From Pseudomonadota bacterium (GTDB lineage Bacteria > Pseudomonadota > Gammaproteobacteria > Burkholderiales > Thiobacillaceae): a stretch of 43,897 nucleotides of DNA. The position numbers and the translations under genes were made by a program. Below the pieces are notes generated by a model. That model searched no databases. It was not told the origin of the DNA and worked only from the letters and a program-made list of their open reading frames with translations. The stretch covers positions 1 through 43,897 of the forward strand of contig JAJXTE010000007.1 in NCBI GenBank assembly GCA_021784115.1, given 5' to 3'. Of this stretch, positions 1 through 10,249 are shown one piece after another; position 1 is the first letter of the stretch, and each line of letters begins with the position of its first letter.

Positions 1-1178
1 TCGGCGCCTGGTTCCTGCTGTTCAAGGCCCAGGCCGTCAACGCCTACGGCGAAGTCTACATGGTGAAGAACAAGGAACTGCTGAACGACTACCCCCCCTA
101 CGGGCAGGCAGCCGTTCCCGCATCGTGTCTGCGTAACCACCTGATGCTGAAGGAAATGAAGGAAGGCCGCGGCCCCATCTACATGGACACCGTGACTGCC
201 CTCGCGAAACTGCGTGAGACCCTGACCCCGCGCGAAGTGAAGCACCTGGAAGCCGAAGCCTGGGAAGACTTCCTCGACATGTGCGTCGGCCAGTGCGGCA
301 TCTGGGTGGGTGAGAACGTCGAACCGGAGAAGAAAAACTCCGAACTCATGCCGACCGAGCCCTACCTGCTGGGCAGCCACTCCGGTTGCTGTGGCATCTG
401 GGTGTCGGGTCCGACCGATCTGGGCGCACCGACCTCCGAAAACCACGCCGATGCGGCCAAGATTCCGGCTCACCTGCCCAAAGGCTGGAGCTGGGGCTAC
501 CGCTCGATGACCACGGTCAAGGGTCTGTTCACCGCCGGTGACGGCGTGGGCGCCTCCGGCCACAAGTTCTCCTCCGGCTCACACGCCGAAGGCCGCATGT
601 GCGCCAAGGCCATGGTCAAGTACTGCATCGACAACAAGGATTGGAAACCCGAACTCGACACCTCCGTCGAACAACTGGTGGAAGAGATCTACAAGCCGGT
701 GCGTACCTACCTGGAGCACAAGGACTACACCACCGCGATCGACGTCAACCCCAACTACATCACGCCCAAGATGCTGCAGTTCCGTCTGCAGAAGATCATG
801 GACGAGTATGTTGCCGGCGTCGCAACCTACTACACCACCAACGCCAACATGCTGGGCGTGGCGGAAGAAAAGTTGAACATGCTGAAGGAAGACGCCGAGA
901 AGATGCGTGCGAAGGACCTGCACGAACTGCTGCGCGCCTGGGAAAACTACCACCGCATCCTGACGGCGGAAGCCCACATGAAGCACATCCAGTTCCGCGA
1001 AGAAAGCCGTTATCCCGGCTTCTACTACCGCATGGACAAGAACTTTGTCGATGAGGAAAACTGGCACTGCTTCGTGAACTCGGTGTACGACAAGAACTCC
1101 AAACAGTGGAACTGCTTCAAGCGCGCCCACGTGGATCTGGTCGACAAGTCCAAGCTGTTCAAGCCCGCTGCCCACTGA
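1..1178 (+). CDS. aprA: Adenylylsulfate (APS) reductase alpha subunit, 3' part
   Basis: This is the C-terminal 391 residues of AprA; the reading frame is open to the left edge (first whole codon at 3), so the FAD-binding N-terminal part lies outside the window. AprA is the flavoprotein subunit of cytoplasmic dissimilatory APS reductase. In sulfur oxidisers AprBA runs in the direction sulfite + AMP to APS; in sulfate reducers it runs the other way. I recognise the family from the block starting GAWFLLFKAQAVNAYGE, the NDYPPYGQAAVPASCLRNH stretch, the paired cysteine segments CVGQCGIW and SGCCGIW, and the C-terminal helical tail ending near the stop. A strong terminator follows 22 bases after the stop, so aprA closes its transcript. 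aprB and any aprM would lie upstream, unseen. Orientation of the reaction is inferred from the other autotrophy-type genes nearby. Confidence 0.95.
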   Translation, partial: GAWFLLFKAQAVNAYGEVYMVKNKELLNDYPPYGQAAVPASCLRNHLMLKEMKEGRGPIYMDTVTALAKLRETLTPREVKHLEAEAWEDFLDMCVGQCGIWVGENVEPEKKNSELMPTEPYLLGSHSGCCGIWVSGPTDLGAPTSENHADAAKIPAHLPKGWSWGYRSMTTVKGLFTAGDGVGASGHKFSSGSHAEGRMCAKAMVKYCIDNKDWKPELDTSVEQLVEEIYKPVRTYLEHKDYTTAIDVNPNYITPKMLQFRLQKIMDEYVAGVATYYTTNANMLGVAEEKLNMLKEDAEKMRAKDLHELLRAWENYHRILTAEAHMKHIQFREESRYPGFYYRMDKNFVDEENWHCFVNSVYDKNSKQWNCFKRAHVDLVDKSKLFKPAAH

Positions 1179-1200
1179 TTCATCAAGTAGGCAGTGAACT

Positions 1201-1229
1201 CCGGGCGCCTTCTGGCGCCCGGTTTTTTT
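1201..1229 (+). terminator. Rho-independent terminator after aprA
   Basis: A perfect 9-bp stem (CCGGGCGCC at 1201-1209 with GGCGCCCGG at 1214-1222) with a TTCT loop is followed by seven T residues (1223-1229). It should end the aprBA transcript and insulate the downstream genes. Confidence 0.92.
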
Positions 1230-1272
1230 CGAACAGCTAAAACTGCAAGACCAACAAGGTTTAGCATCCAGC

Positions 1273-1298
1273 CGAAAGCGCGTAACCTTGCGCTTTCG
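1273..1298. repeat. Perfect 9-bp inverted repeat upstream of the YkgJ-type gene
   Basis: CGAAAGCGC (1273-1281) pairs with GCGCTTTCG (1290-1298) around an 8-base loop, and is followed by an alternating TG run ending in TT (1299-1308). It lies between the aprA terminator and the start of the next gene. It could be a leader hairpin or an operator; it lacks the T-run of a normal terminator. Confidence 0.5.
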
Positions 1299-1344
1299 TG
1301 TGTGTGTTACAGATGTGGGGTTCGACCCCGGAAGGTCGTGTGAA

Positions 1345-2256
1345 ATGAACGAAAATGAATTCAAGGACTTGATCGAGGACTCCCCCTTCGCGGGCAACCC
1401 GGTCAAACCGATCATGCTGGCGGAAAATGCGCAGTTCCAATTCCGCTGCCACCGCAACGTCAAGTGCTGGAACGCCTGCTGCAGCAACATCGACATCCCG
1501 TTGACCCCCTACGATGTCCTGCGCCTGAAAAAACGCCTGGACATGTCGTCGGGCGAATTCCTCAAGCAGTACTCGGTACCATTCGAGATGGACAAGGATG
1601 GCATGCCCGGAATCAAGCTGAACCCGGTCGAAGGCGGGACCGCGTGCCAGTTCATGACACCCGAAGGCTGCGGTGTCTATGAAGATCGCCCCACCGCCTG
1701 CCGCTACTATCCGGTTGCCCTGCTGACCATGCGCCGCTCGGACGAATACGTCGATCGCAGCGCCTATGCCATGGTCAAGGAACCGCACTGCCTTGGCCAT
1801 TTCGAGGACAAGGTCCAGACCATCGAGGAATACCGCCACGAACAGGGCGTCGACGAGTACGACCGGAAGGCGCACGCCTGGCGCCAGCTGGTGGTCAAGC
1901 GCAAGTCGGCCGGACCCGCCATCGGCAAGCCGACGCCGGTGTCCAACCAGCTCTTCTTCATGGCAAGCTACGATATCGACCGCTTCCGTGCCTTCGTCAT
2001 GAGCCCGAGCTTCAACGATACCTACGACATCCCGGTCGAAGTCATGGCAACGCTGATTGCCGACGACGAGGCCCTGCTCGACTTCGGCCTGAACTTCCTA
2101 CGTCATACGCTCTTTGGCGAGAAATTCGTCGAGGAACGGCCGGACGCCTACGAGAAGCGTCTGGCCCGCCGTCGCGCGCTGGCCGAGCAGGAAAAAGAAG
2201 CCGACTTCCAGCAGAAGATGGCGCTGGAGGATGACAAATATTCTGGGGAGCATTGA
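1345..2256 (+). CDS. YkgJ-type cysteine-cluster protein
   Basis: This 303-residue protein belongs to the YkgJ/CxxCxxCC family of small metal-binding proteins (zinc or Fe-S cluster predicted, function unknown). The cluster ligands are visible: C35, C41, C45 and C46 in the segment FRCHRNVKCWNACC, then C101, C109 and C119 in CQFMTPEGCGVYEDRPTACR. The remaining 180 residues form a helical tail ending in a charged Arg/Glu/Lys stretch, longer than the minimal family domain. I chose the ATG at 1345 because GGAAGG lies 10 bases upstream; an in-frame ATG at 1288 would place the leader hairpin inside the gene. It is the first gene after the aprA terminator and is followed four bases later by the DUF4124 gene. 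Its link to sulfur or carbon metabolism is by position only. Confidence 0.85.
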   Translation: MNENEFKDLIEDSPFAGNPVKPIMLAENAQFQFRCHRNVKCWNACCSNIDIPLTPYDVLRLKKRLDMSSGEFLKQYSVPFEMDKDGMPGIKLNPVEGGTACQFMTPEGCGVYEDRPTACRYYPVALLTMRRSDEYVDRSAYAMVKEPHCLGHFEDKVQTIEEYRHEQGVDEYDRKAHAWRQLVVKRKSAGPAIGKPTPVSNQLFFMASYDIDRFRAFVMSPSFNDTYDIPVEVMATLIADDEALLDFGLNFLRHTLFGEKFVEERPDAYEKRLARRRALAEQEKEADFQQKMALEDDKYSGEH

Positions 2257-2260
2257 GCGG

Positions 2261-2848
2261 ATGCGGCACGCGATTGTATTGACCGGGCTGATTGCGCTGG
2301 CGCTGGCCGCCAGCGCAGAGGCCGCCACACTCAATAAATGCATCGATGCAAATGGGGAGGTCACCTATTCCAACCTGCCCTGCCGCGGTGCCCGCGAAGT
2401 CAAACGGGTCGAAATCGACCCGCCGCCCCCACCCCCGAAACCTGCGCCCGTGACGGCGGCTCCGCAGCCTGTCCCGGCGCCCCAGCCTTCACTGCCGCAA
2501 ACCCAGCCTGCTCCGCAGGCCGCTCCTGCGCCCGCGCAACCGGTGATGCCGCAAGCAGCGCCCGCGCCGATGCCGCCGAAACCTGCCGCCCCCCTTCCGC
2601 CGGCTGTCCCGGCCACACCCGACCCCGGTCCCAAACCGTCGCCAACGGTCATCACGCCCACGCGCACGCGCCCGCCCGCTGCGCGCGCCGCGGCGAGCGA
2701 GTGCGACACGCTGACCGACAAGCTGGGACGCGTGTTCGACAAGATGGATCAGGCGCGCCGCAAGGGCTATACGCAGGAGCAGATGGACAAGTGGAATCTT
2801 GAGGTCAAGGACCTCGAACAGAAAAAACAGCAATCCGGCTGTTTCTGA
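2261..2848 (+). CDS. DUF4124 protein, exported and proline-rich
   Basis: This is a 195-residue protein with an apparent Sec signal peptide (about residues 1-22, ending ASAEA). A short DUF4124 domain follows (KCIDANGEVTYSNLPC, about 26-41), with the two cysteines that usually pair in this family. Residues 50 to about 140 are almost entirely Pro and Ala with a PPPPPP run, so probably an extended periplasmic linker. The C-terminal 50 residues are a charged helix with a cysteine at each end (CDTL and SGCF). DUF4124 proteins are common in betaproteobacteria and their function is unknown. The start at 2261 is chosen because the signal peptide begins there and a GGGGAG sits upstream; the gene begins 4 bases after the YkgJ-type stop. 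The gene-level call is firm, the role is not known. Confidence 0.8.
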   Translation: MRHAIVLTGLIALALAASAEAATLNKCIDANGEVTYSNLPCRGAREVKRVEIDPPPPPPKPAPVTAAPQPVPAPQPSLPQTQPAPQAAPAPAQPVMPQAAPAPMPPKPAAPLPPAVPATPDPGPKPSPTVITPTRTRPPAARAAASECDTLTDKLGRVFDKMDQARRKGYTQEQMDKWNLEVKDLEQKKQQSGCF

Positions 2849-2863
2849 AAAACCGCCCAGACC

Positions 2864-3675
<812 letters not shown>

Positions 3676-3676
<1 letters not shown>

Positions 3677-5792
3677 TGGCGCAGCCGCCGTTAACAGCAG
3701 TCGAGATGGAGGCGAGCCTCCACGTCTGGCTGGAAACCGAATTCACCTATTTCAAGGTCGAGCAACTCGCCGCCGAGCTCGCCGCGCTCACGCGCGACGA
3801 ACAGGATTTCATCCTCGGCTGGATCCGCCGCATCGCCTCCACCCACATCACGCTCGCCTGGCAGTTTGGCCGCCGTGCCCCAGCCCTGTTGCCGCGCATG
3901 GAGCGGCGCCTGCTCGATGCGTGGGCGGTGCATACCTGCGACGTGTTCGACCGCACCGGACTGCAGTCCGCGCTCAGGGTGATGGAAGAGGTCGACAGCT
4001 TCGACGAAACGCAGCACCAGAACGATGCCGCCGGCGCACTGTTCGAGGACATCGCGCCGGTGCTGGGAAATTTCGTCTGCGGCCTCTCCGGACGACGGCT
4101 GCGCATCGAGGAAGGCGATGCCGCCTGGACCGACGGCGAACGCATCGTGCTGCCGCCGCTGATCGCCGCCTTGCCGGATCTGGACGACAATTTCCAGCTC
4201 GCCAAGGCAACCGTCGCGCTGTTGTGGGCGCAAACCCGCTTTGGCAGCCTCCGTGTCGACTTTTCCGAGCTCGGCGCGCGTTATGCCGACCCTGAACGCG
4301 CGCTGGCTCGCCTGCATGCGTTGGAAACCTTGCGGCTGACTGCGCGCATCGCGCGCGAACTGCCGGGGCTGCATCGCGAAATGATGCGACTGCGCGCCCG
4401 GCTCGACCCTGAACTGCCGCCAGCCTGGCGGCGATTCGAAACGGCGCTCAGCACAGGCCAGGCAACAGTCGACGCCAGCCTGGCCCTGCTGGATGCCGCG
4501 TATGACGAGGCGGAGTGTCCCCAATGGACCGATCAGGGCTGCCTGCGTCCGGAGGCGATCGCCGCCGCTCGCGCCGCCCGCTTGAACAAGGAAAAGGCCC
4601 GGTTGCGCATCAAGTTGGCCGAACTGCTCGAAGAGCACGAGGCTGCAAAGCCCGCATCGCAGTCCGCCGCCGACACGCCGCCCGACTTGGAGGTGACGCC
4701 GCGCGACGAGAACGGCCGGCTGGACTTCGAAATTACCCTCGACGGCGCCCCGTTGGCGCCGCCCGACAACGTCAAACAGTTGCTCACCTCGGTCTACCTC
4801 GACTTCGGGGAGATTCCCCCCGAGTACCTCACCCCGGCGGGCGACGGCGAATACGACCCGAACCGTGTGTTCGACCAGCCCGAGGATCCCGACGCCGTGT
4901 GGCACGGCACCTATCACGAAAAGGGTGCCGAACTGTTTCCCGAGTGGGACCACGGCCGCCAGCATTACCGCAAGAACTGGTGCGTGATGCGGGAGAAAAC
5001 CGTCGCCCCGGTCCGTGACAGCTTCTATCGCGACACGCTCGACAAATATGCCGGCGTGGTCAAGCAGCTGCGCCGCAAGTTCGAGGCGCTGCGCGACGAG
5101 AACCGCCTCGACAAGCGGCAGACCCAGGGCGACGAAATCGACCTCGATGCCTTGATCGAGGCGCTTGCCGACGCCAAGGATGGCCGCGAGATGAGCGACC
5201 GCCTGTTCGTGCGCCTGCACCGCGCCGAGCGCAACATCGCGGTGGCCTTCCTGGTCGACATGAGCGGCTCGACCAAGGGCTGGATCAACGAGGCCGAGCG
5301 CGAGGCGCTGGTCCTGCTTTGCGAGGCGCTGGAACTGCTGGGCGACCGCTACGCGATCTACGGCTTTTCCGGGACCACCCGAAAAAGATGCGAACTGTTC
5401 CGCATCAAGACCTTCGACGAGCGCTACGGCGACGAGGTGAAGGCGCGCATCTCCGGAATCCGCCCGCAGGAATACACCCGCATGGGCTTCGCGCTGCGCC
5501 ACATGACCAAGCTGCTGAACCAGGTCGAAGCCAAAACCCGCGTGCTGGTGACGCTCTCGGATGGCCGCCCGGACGATTATTTCGACGTCTACCGTGGCCA
5601 ATACGGCGTCGAGGACACGCGCATGGCCCTACTGGAGGCGGCGCGCACCGGCATCCACCCGTTCTGCATCACGCTGGACCGCGACGCGCGCGATTACCTG
5701 CCGCACATGTACGGCGCGGCGCGTTACATCATTCTGGATGACGTGCGACAATTGCCGGTGAAAGTCACCGACATCTACCGCCGCATCACGAC

Positions 5793-5796
<4 letters not shown>
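3676..5796 (+). CDS. cbbO: CbbO/NorD-type VWA-domain activator protein
   Basis: This 706-residue protein is the partner of the preceding ATPase. The N-terminal 450 residues are helical and charged. The C-terminal 200 residues are a von Willebrand A domain whose metal-binding (MIDAS) loop is intact: D528-M-S530-G-S532. Further VWA signals are the TRMGFALRHM stretch and the TLSDGRPDDY segment. In the CbbQO system the VWA domain of CbbO docks the AAA ring to RuBisCO; NorD does the equivalent for NO reductase. The length lies between what I recall for CbbO (about 770) and NorD (about 630), so the subgroup is uncertain. It starts on the last base of cbbQ's stop codon and overlaps the next small gene by four bases (ATGA), giving a three-gene translationally coupled block. 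Confidence 0.8.
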
Positions 5797-7147
<1,351 letters not shown>

Positions 7148-7167
7148 CTAATTGATCCCGCACAAAC

Positions 7168-7199
7168 AAAAAAGCCCCATCCGGCGGACAGGGCTTTTT
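7168..7199 (-). terminator. Terminator or attenuator between rpmA and obg
   Basis: On the minus strand AAAAAGCCC pairs with GGGCTTTTT, extended inside by GUCC/GGAU around a three-base loop, and the 3' arm runs into six or more T residues. It lies 31 bases past the rpmA stop and 32 bases before the obg start, so it can end ribosomal-protein transcripts and lower the amount of obg message. Confidence 0.85.
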
Positions 7200-7230
7200 G
7201 GCGAACGAGTCGGGCTCAGTTCAATTCGAA

Positions 7231-7494
7231 TCAGGCCGCAACCGGTTCGATGCGAACCACACGGCGGCGGGCCGCGCCCTTGACCTCGAACTTGACCGTG
7301 CCGTCAGCCTTGGCGAACAGGGTGTGGTCCTTGCCGATGCCGACGTTGTCGCCGGGGTGGAACTGGGTGCCGCGCTGACGCACGATGATGTTGCCCGCCA
7401 GAACCAGTTCGCCGCCATAGCGCTTCACGCCCAGACGTTTCGACTCCGAGTCGCGACCGTTACGCGAACTGCCGCCTGCTTTCTTGTGTGCCAT
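7231..7494 (-). CDS. rpmA: 50S ribosomal protein L27
   Basis: This is an 87-residue L27 with the family N-terminus [16 protein letters not shown], which reaches towards the peptidyl-transferase centre. The start is directly the mature AHKKAGG form, without the cleaved extension seen in Firmicutes. The rest matches the small SH3-like barrel ([14 protein letters not shown]) and ends in a basic strand. It lies 12 bases downstream of rplU with GGAGCAC just before the ATG, so the two form one transcription unit. Confidence 0.98.
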   Translation of the reverse strand: MAHKKAGGSSRNGRDSESKRLGVKRYGGELVLAGNIIVRQRGTQFHPGDNVGIGKDHTLFAKADGTVKFEVKGAARRRVVRIEPVAA

Positions 7495-7506
7495 GTTATG
7501 TGCTCC

Positions 7507-7818
7507 TTATGCGGTGATGCCGCCGATTTGCACTTCGGTGAAGTACTGGCGATGGCCCTGGCTCTTGCGATAATGCTTGCGGCGGCGCATCTTGAAAATC
7601 TTGATCTTGTCGCCACGTGCCTGGTTCAGCACCGTGGCGGTGACCGTGGCGCCGCGCAGCATGGGCGCGCCCATCTTGATATCGGCGCCATCGCCCACCA
7701 TCAGGACCTGGTCAAAGGTGATCTCGCTGCCGATCTCGGCTTCGAGCTTTTCAATTTTAAGTTTGTCGCCGGCGCTCACGCGATATTGCTTGCCGCCGGT
7801 TTTGATGACTGCGTACAT
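7507..7818 (-). CDS. rplU: 50S ribosomal protein L21
   Basis: This is a 103-residue L21, recognised from [14 protein letters not shown] at the start and the basic [16 protein letters not shown] segment near the end, which binds 23S rRNA. I start it at the ATG at 7818 because the family begins MYAVIKTGG and a GGAGA lies just upstream; an in-frame ATG four codons earlier (7830) overlaps that ribosome-binding site. A near-consensus sigma-70 promoter lies 40 bases upstream. Confidence 0.96.
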   Translation of the reverse strand: MYAVIKTGGKQYRVSAGDKLKIEKLEAEIGSEITFDQVLMVGDGADIKMGAPMLRGATVTATVLNQARGDKIKIFKMRRRKHYRKSQGHRQYFTEVQIGGITA

Positions 7819-7856
7819 GGGGGTCTCCAACCAATACGAACCCAGGAAAGCGCGAG

Positions 7857-7885
7857 ATTCTAGCGGTGAACAAGCAGCGAGTCAA
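7857..7885 (-). promoter_or_regulatory. Sigma-70 promoter of rplU-rpmA
   Basis: Read on the minus strand: -35 TTGACT (7885-7880), a 17-base spacer, -10 TAGAAT (7862-7857). The transcript would start near 7850, giving a leader of about 30 bases before the rplU ATG. The -35 is one arm of the palindrome at 7879-7897. Confidence 0.78.
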
Positions 7886-7897
7886 ACTATTTGACTC
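7879..7897. repeat. Palindrome around the rplU -35 box
   Basis: GAGTCAA and TTGACTC flank a 5-base centre (ACTAT), extended by one more base pair on each side. The two arms therefore hold a TTGACT hexamer on each strand. The minus-strand copy is the -35 of rplU; the plus-strand copy points to ispB but has no good -10 at the right distance. It may also be a regulator site. Confidence 0.5.
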
Positions 7898-7927
7898 GCC
7901 TCACGCACGATTATCCGGACACAAGCG

Positions 7928-7956
7928 GTGAAAAACCACGGACAGACTGCTACCAT
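7928..7956 (+). promoter_or_regulatory. Possible promoter of ispB
   Basis: GTGAAA (7928-7933), a 17-base spacer and TACCAT (7951-7956) form a moderate sigma-70 match just upstream of the GTG start at 7987. If used, translation cannot begin at the upstream in-frame ATG at 7891. Confidence 0.4.
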
Positions 7957-7986
7957 TGCAGGATTTTCCACCAACAAGCCCCTAAC

Positions 7987-8955
7987 GTGTCCCTGGAGAG
8001 CCTGCAATCCTACCTGGCCGACGACATGCGCGCCGTCGATCATGTCATCCGCCAAAGCCTGTATTCCGACGTGGTGCTAATTCGCCAGGTCTCCGAATAC
8101 ATCATCAACAGCGGCGGCAAGCGGCTTCGCCCCGCCCTGGTGCTGCTGTCGGCCGGTTGCTTCAATTATCAGGGAGGCGCCCACCACGAACTCGCCGCGG
8201 TCGTCGAATTCATCCACACCGCCACGCTGCTGCACGACGACGTGGTCGACGAGTCCGAGCTGCGACGCGGCCGCAAAACCGCCAACGCCCTGTTCGGCAA
8301 CGCCGCCAGCGTGCTGGTCGGCGACTTCCTCTATTCGCGCGCCTTCCAGATGATGGTGGCGGTCGACAACATGGAAGTCATGCGCATCCTGTCCGACGCC
8401 ACCAATACCATTGCCGAAGGCGAGGTGCTGCAGTTGCTCAACTGCCACGACCCCGACATCGACGAAGAGAACTACCTGCGCGTCATCCGCTACAAGACCG
8501 CCAAGCTGTTCGAGGCCGCTGGCCGGCTGGGCGCCGTCATCGGTGGCGGCACTGAGGAGGAAAAAGAGGCGCTGGCGCGCTACGGCATGCACCTCGGCAC
8601 GGCCTTCCAACTGATCGACGACGTGCTCGACTACTCTGGCGACTTCCTCAAGACTGGCAAGAACATCGGCGACGACCTCGCCGAAGGCAAGCCCACCCTG
8701 CCGCTGCTGTATGCGATGAAGCACGGCACCGCGGAGCAGGCCGCCAGCATTCGCCAAGCCATCGAACACGGCGGACTCACCGAATTCCAGAGCGTGCTTG
8801 CCGCGATCAAGGACACGCGCGCCCTGAACTACACCCGTGAAGTCGCGCAGCGCGAAGTTCAAACCGCCAACGCAGCAATTTCTTGCTTGGCGGATTCAAA
8901 TTCCAAATCAGCTTTGCTACAATTAGCGGCTTTCGCGGTTGACCGTAGTTTTTGA
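7987..8955 (+). CDS. ispB: Polyprenyl (octaprenyl) diphosphate synthase
   Basis: This trans-prenyltransferase of 322 residues extends farnesyl diphosphate with isopentenyl diphosphate to make the ubiquinone side chain. Both aspartate-rich motifs are present: LLHDDVVD (81-88) and LIDDVLD (209-215), with the substrate-binding GKRLRP (44-49). I chose the GTG at 7987 because it gives MSLESLQSYLADDM, matching the usual family N-terminus and length (about 323), and because a promoter-like pair lies between it and the earlier in-frame ATG at 7891. It is divergent from rplU, the common proteobacterial arrangement. Chain length (C40) is assumed from the family and cannot be read from the sequence. The promoter for the downstream tRNA appears to lie within the last 60 bases of this gene. 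Confidence 0.94.
   Translation: MSLESLQSYLADDMRAVDHVIRQSLYSDVVLIRQVSEYIINSGGKRLRPALVLLSAGCFNYQGGAHHELAAVVEFIHTATLLHDDVVDESELRRGRKTANALFGNAASVLVGDFLYSRAFQMMVAVDNMEVMRILSDATNTIAEGEVLQLLNCHDPDIDEENYLRVIRYKTAKLFEAAGRLGAVIGGGTEEEKEALARYGMHLGTAFQLIDDVLDYSGDFLKTGKNIGDDLAEGKPTLPLLYAMKHGTAEQAASIRQAIEHGGLTEFQSVLAAIKDTRALNYTREVAQREVQTANAAISCLADSNSKSALLQLAAFAVDRSF
8895..8923 (+). promoter_or_regulatory. Possible promoter of tRNA-Pro inside the ispB 3' end
   Basis: TTCAAA (8895-8900), a 17-base spacer and TACAAT (8918-8923), followed by an AGCGGC stretch. It would give a 5' leader of about 100 bases before the tRNA. Confidence 0.45.
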
Positions 8956-9028
8956 CCGCGCTGATTCGGTAGTTTCCCGGTAGTTCTTCAAATGGGGTTC
9001 AGCACATCACTGAACCCGCCATCTGCCT

Positions 9029-9105
<77 letters not shown>

Positions 9106-9172
9106 AGTTTTTTTGCTTGTTCGCGCCACATACCGTTCCGGAGTCCCGGTTCCCACGCAGTTCGACCTGCAG

Positions 9173-9499
9173 TTAGCGGTCCGGATCCGTCCAGCCGACG
9201 CTGACTTGCGGCGAGGCCTGGAGAAAGTCGTAGCTGACGAGGGCAGTCGAGTTCTCGAAGGTATAGCCCCCACCCACGTCCAACCCGAGTTTCCGGTCTG
9301 CCCACGGGAAAACGGATACGCCCGCGGCCCCAACCCATTTGTCCTCCCTGTCGGAAGACAAGACCTTGGCGGAAAATCCGAGGTTCTTCATGGATGCCTG
9401 ACCGTTCAGGCTGTACGAGACGCCCAGCATGTAGCCGGGGTCGGCCTGTGCGCCGATCGCAAACGCACTCAGCGCGGCTGCCAGAAGAGTCTTTTTCAT
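9173..9499 (-). CDS. Small exported protein, unrecognised
   Basis: I do not recognise a named family. The 108-residue product starts with a clear Sec signal peptide ([19 protein letters not shown], cleavage near 19). The mature part is short and alternates polar and hydrophobic residues in strands ([45 protein letters not shown]). It looks like an outer-membrane beta-barrel or a fragment of one, with only about five or six strands. I start at the ATG at 9499 because GGAG lies 9 bases upstream; another ATG two codons earlier overlaps that site. It is transcribed towards the tRNA gene and has no obvious partner. Confidence 0.6.
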   Translation of the reverse strand: MKKTLLAAALSAFAIGAQADPGYMLGVSYSLNGQASMKNLGFSAKVLSSDREDKWVGAAGVSVFPWADRKLGLDVGGGYTFENSTALVSYDFLQASPQVSVGWTDPDR

Positions 9500-9982
9500 G
9501 TGCATTTCTCCTTTACGAGTGTTGTGAGCGCAGGCCGCGGAAGTCGTGGCAAGCGCGTAGGGGACGCGTCCCCCAAGCCGTGAGCGACCAGTCGGCATTT
9601 TTTTGAAGCCCTCGGATGTATTGCAGAGTGTTCTGAAGAAATCCAGCAGAACATCGGATCGACTGGAGGCTTACGGCTCAAGACCATTTTCAGAAATGTC
9701 ACCGGCCCGGGACGTCTACCGAGTGCCGATTAAACATGTAGGAAGGCGCTGAATAACAGGTCAGAGTGGGGGCTCGCACGTCCGAGGGCCCATCGTCACT
9801 TGCTACATGGCAGGGGCCCCAGGCCCGCAATCAGAGTGGATACCTCGCCCACAATTCGCGCAGCGGCAGCACATTAGAACCTTGCCCCGCCATTCATGGC
9901 GCATCCGGATTGCCACACGGCGCGTGCGGGATTACATCCGACGTAAGCAGCTAGAATCATGCCTTTCCGCAGGAGACTATTG
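9500..9982. other. Gene-poor intergenic stretch
   Basis: This 483-base stretch holds no reading frame I can support. Visible elements are the ribosome-binding site of the 108-residue gene (9507-9512), a perfect 14-base palindrome GGGGACGCGTCCCC (9560-9573), a TTTTTTT run at 9599-9605, and a TAGAAT -10-like box at 9952-9957 about 25 bases before the CDGSH gene, without a good -35. The middle part (9610-9940) has weaker codon structure than its surroundings and could be decayed sequence. Confidence 0.5.
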
Positions 9983-10234
9983 ATGTCCGATCCCGTTGTA
10001 TATGACCGCAATCCCGCCGAACTCCAGCTCGAACCCGGCGAATATTGGTGGTGCTCGTGCGGCCGCTCGATGACACAGCCGTTTTGCGACGGTTCGCACG
10101 AAGGCACAGGCCTGGAGCCGATGTCGTTCGTCGTCAAGGAAAAGAGCACGGTGTGGCTGTGCAACTGCAAGCACACCAAGGACAAACCGTTCTGCGACGG
10201 CAGCCACAATGACCTGCCCGGCGACATCTTCTGA
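9983..10234 (+). CDS. Double-CDGSH iron-sulfur protein
   Basis: This 83-residue protein has two CDGSH iron-sulfur motifs in tandem: CSCGRSMTQPFCDGSH and CNCKHTKDKPFCDGSH. Each supplies three cysteines and one histidine for a 2Fe-2S cluster. It is the mitoNEET-type bacterial family, with no membrane anchor, so a soluble cytoplasmic electron carrier or cluster-transfer protein is likely; the specific partner is unknown. The ATG at 9983 is chosen for the AGGAGA 7 bases upstream. It is followed 15 bases later by the DUF924 gene, probably in one transcript. Confidence 0.9.
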   Translation: MSDPVVYDRNPAELQLEPGEYWWCSCGRSMTQPFCDGSHEGTGLEPMSFVVKEKSTVWLCNCKHTKDKPFCDGSHNDLPGDIF

Positions 10235-10249
10235 GCCGACCAACCCGCC

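Noticed and set aside
3691-5601. A 636-codon open frame on the minus strand opposite cbbO
   Set aside because: It is a shadow produced by G+C-rich codon use; the opposite strand holds a complete VWA protein with an intact MIDAS motif and coupled neighbours.
9496-9702. Possible small minus-strand gene upstream of the exported protein
   Set aside because: It overlaps the leader of the 108-residue gene in another frame, has no ribosome-binding site, and its residues fit no family I know.
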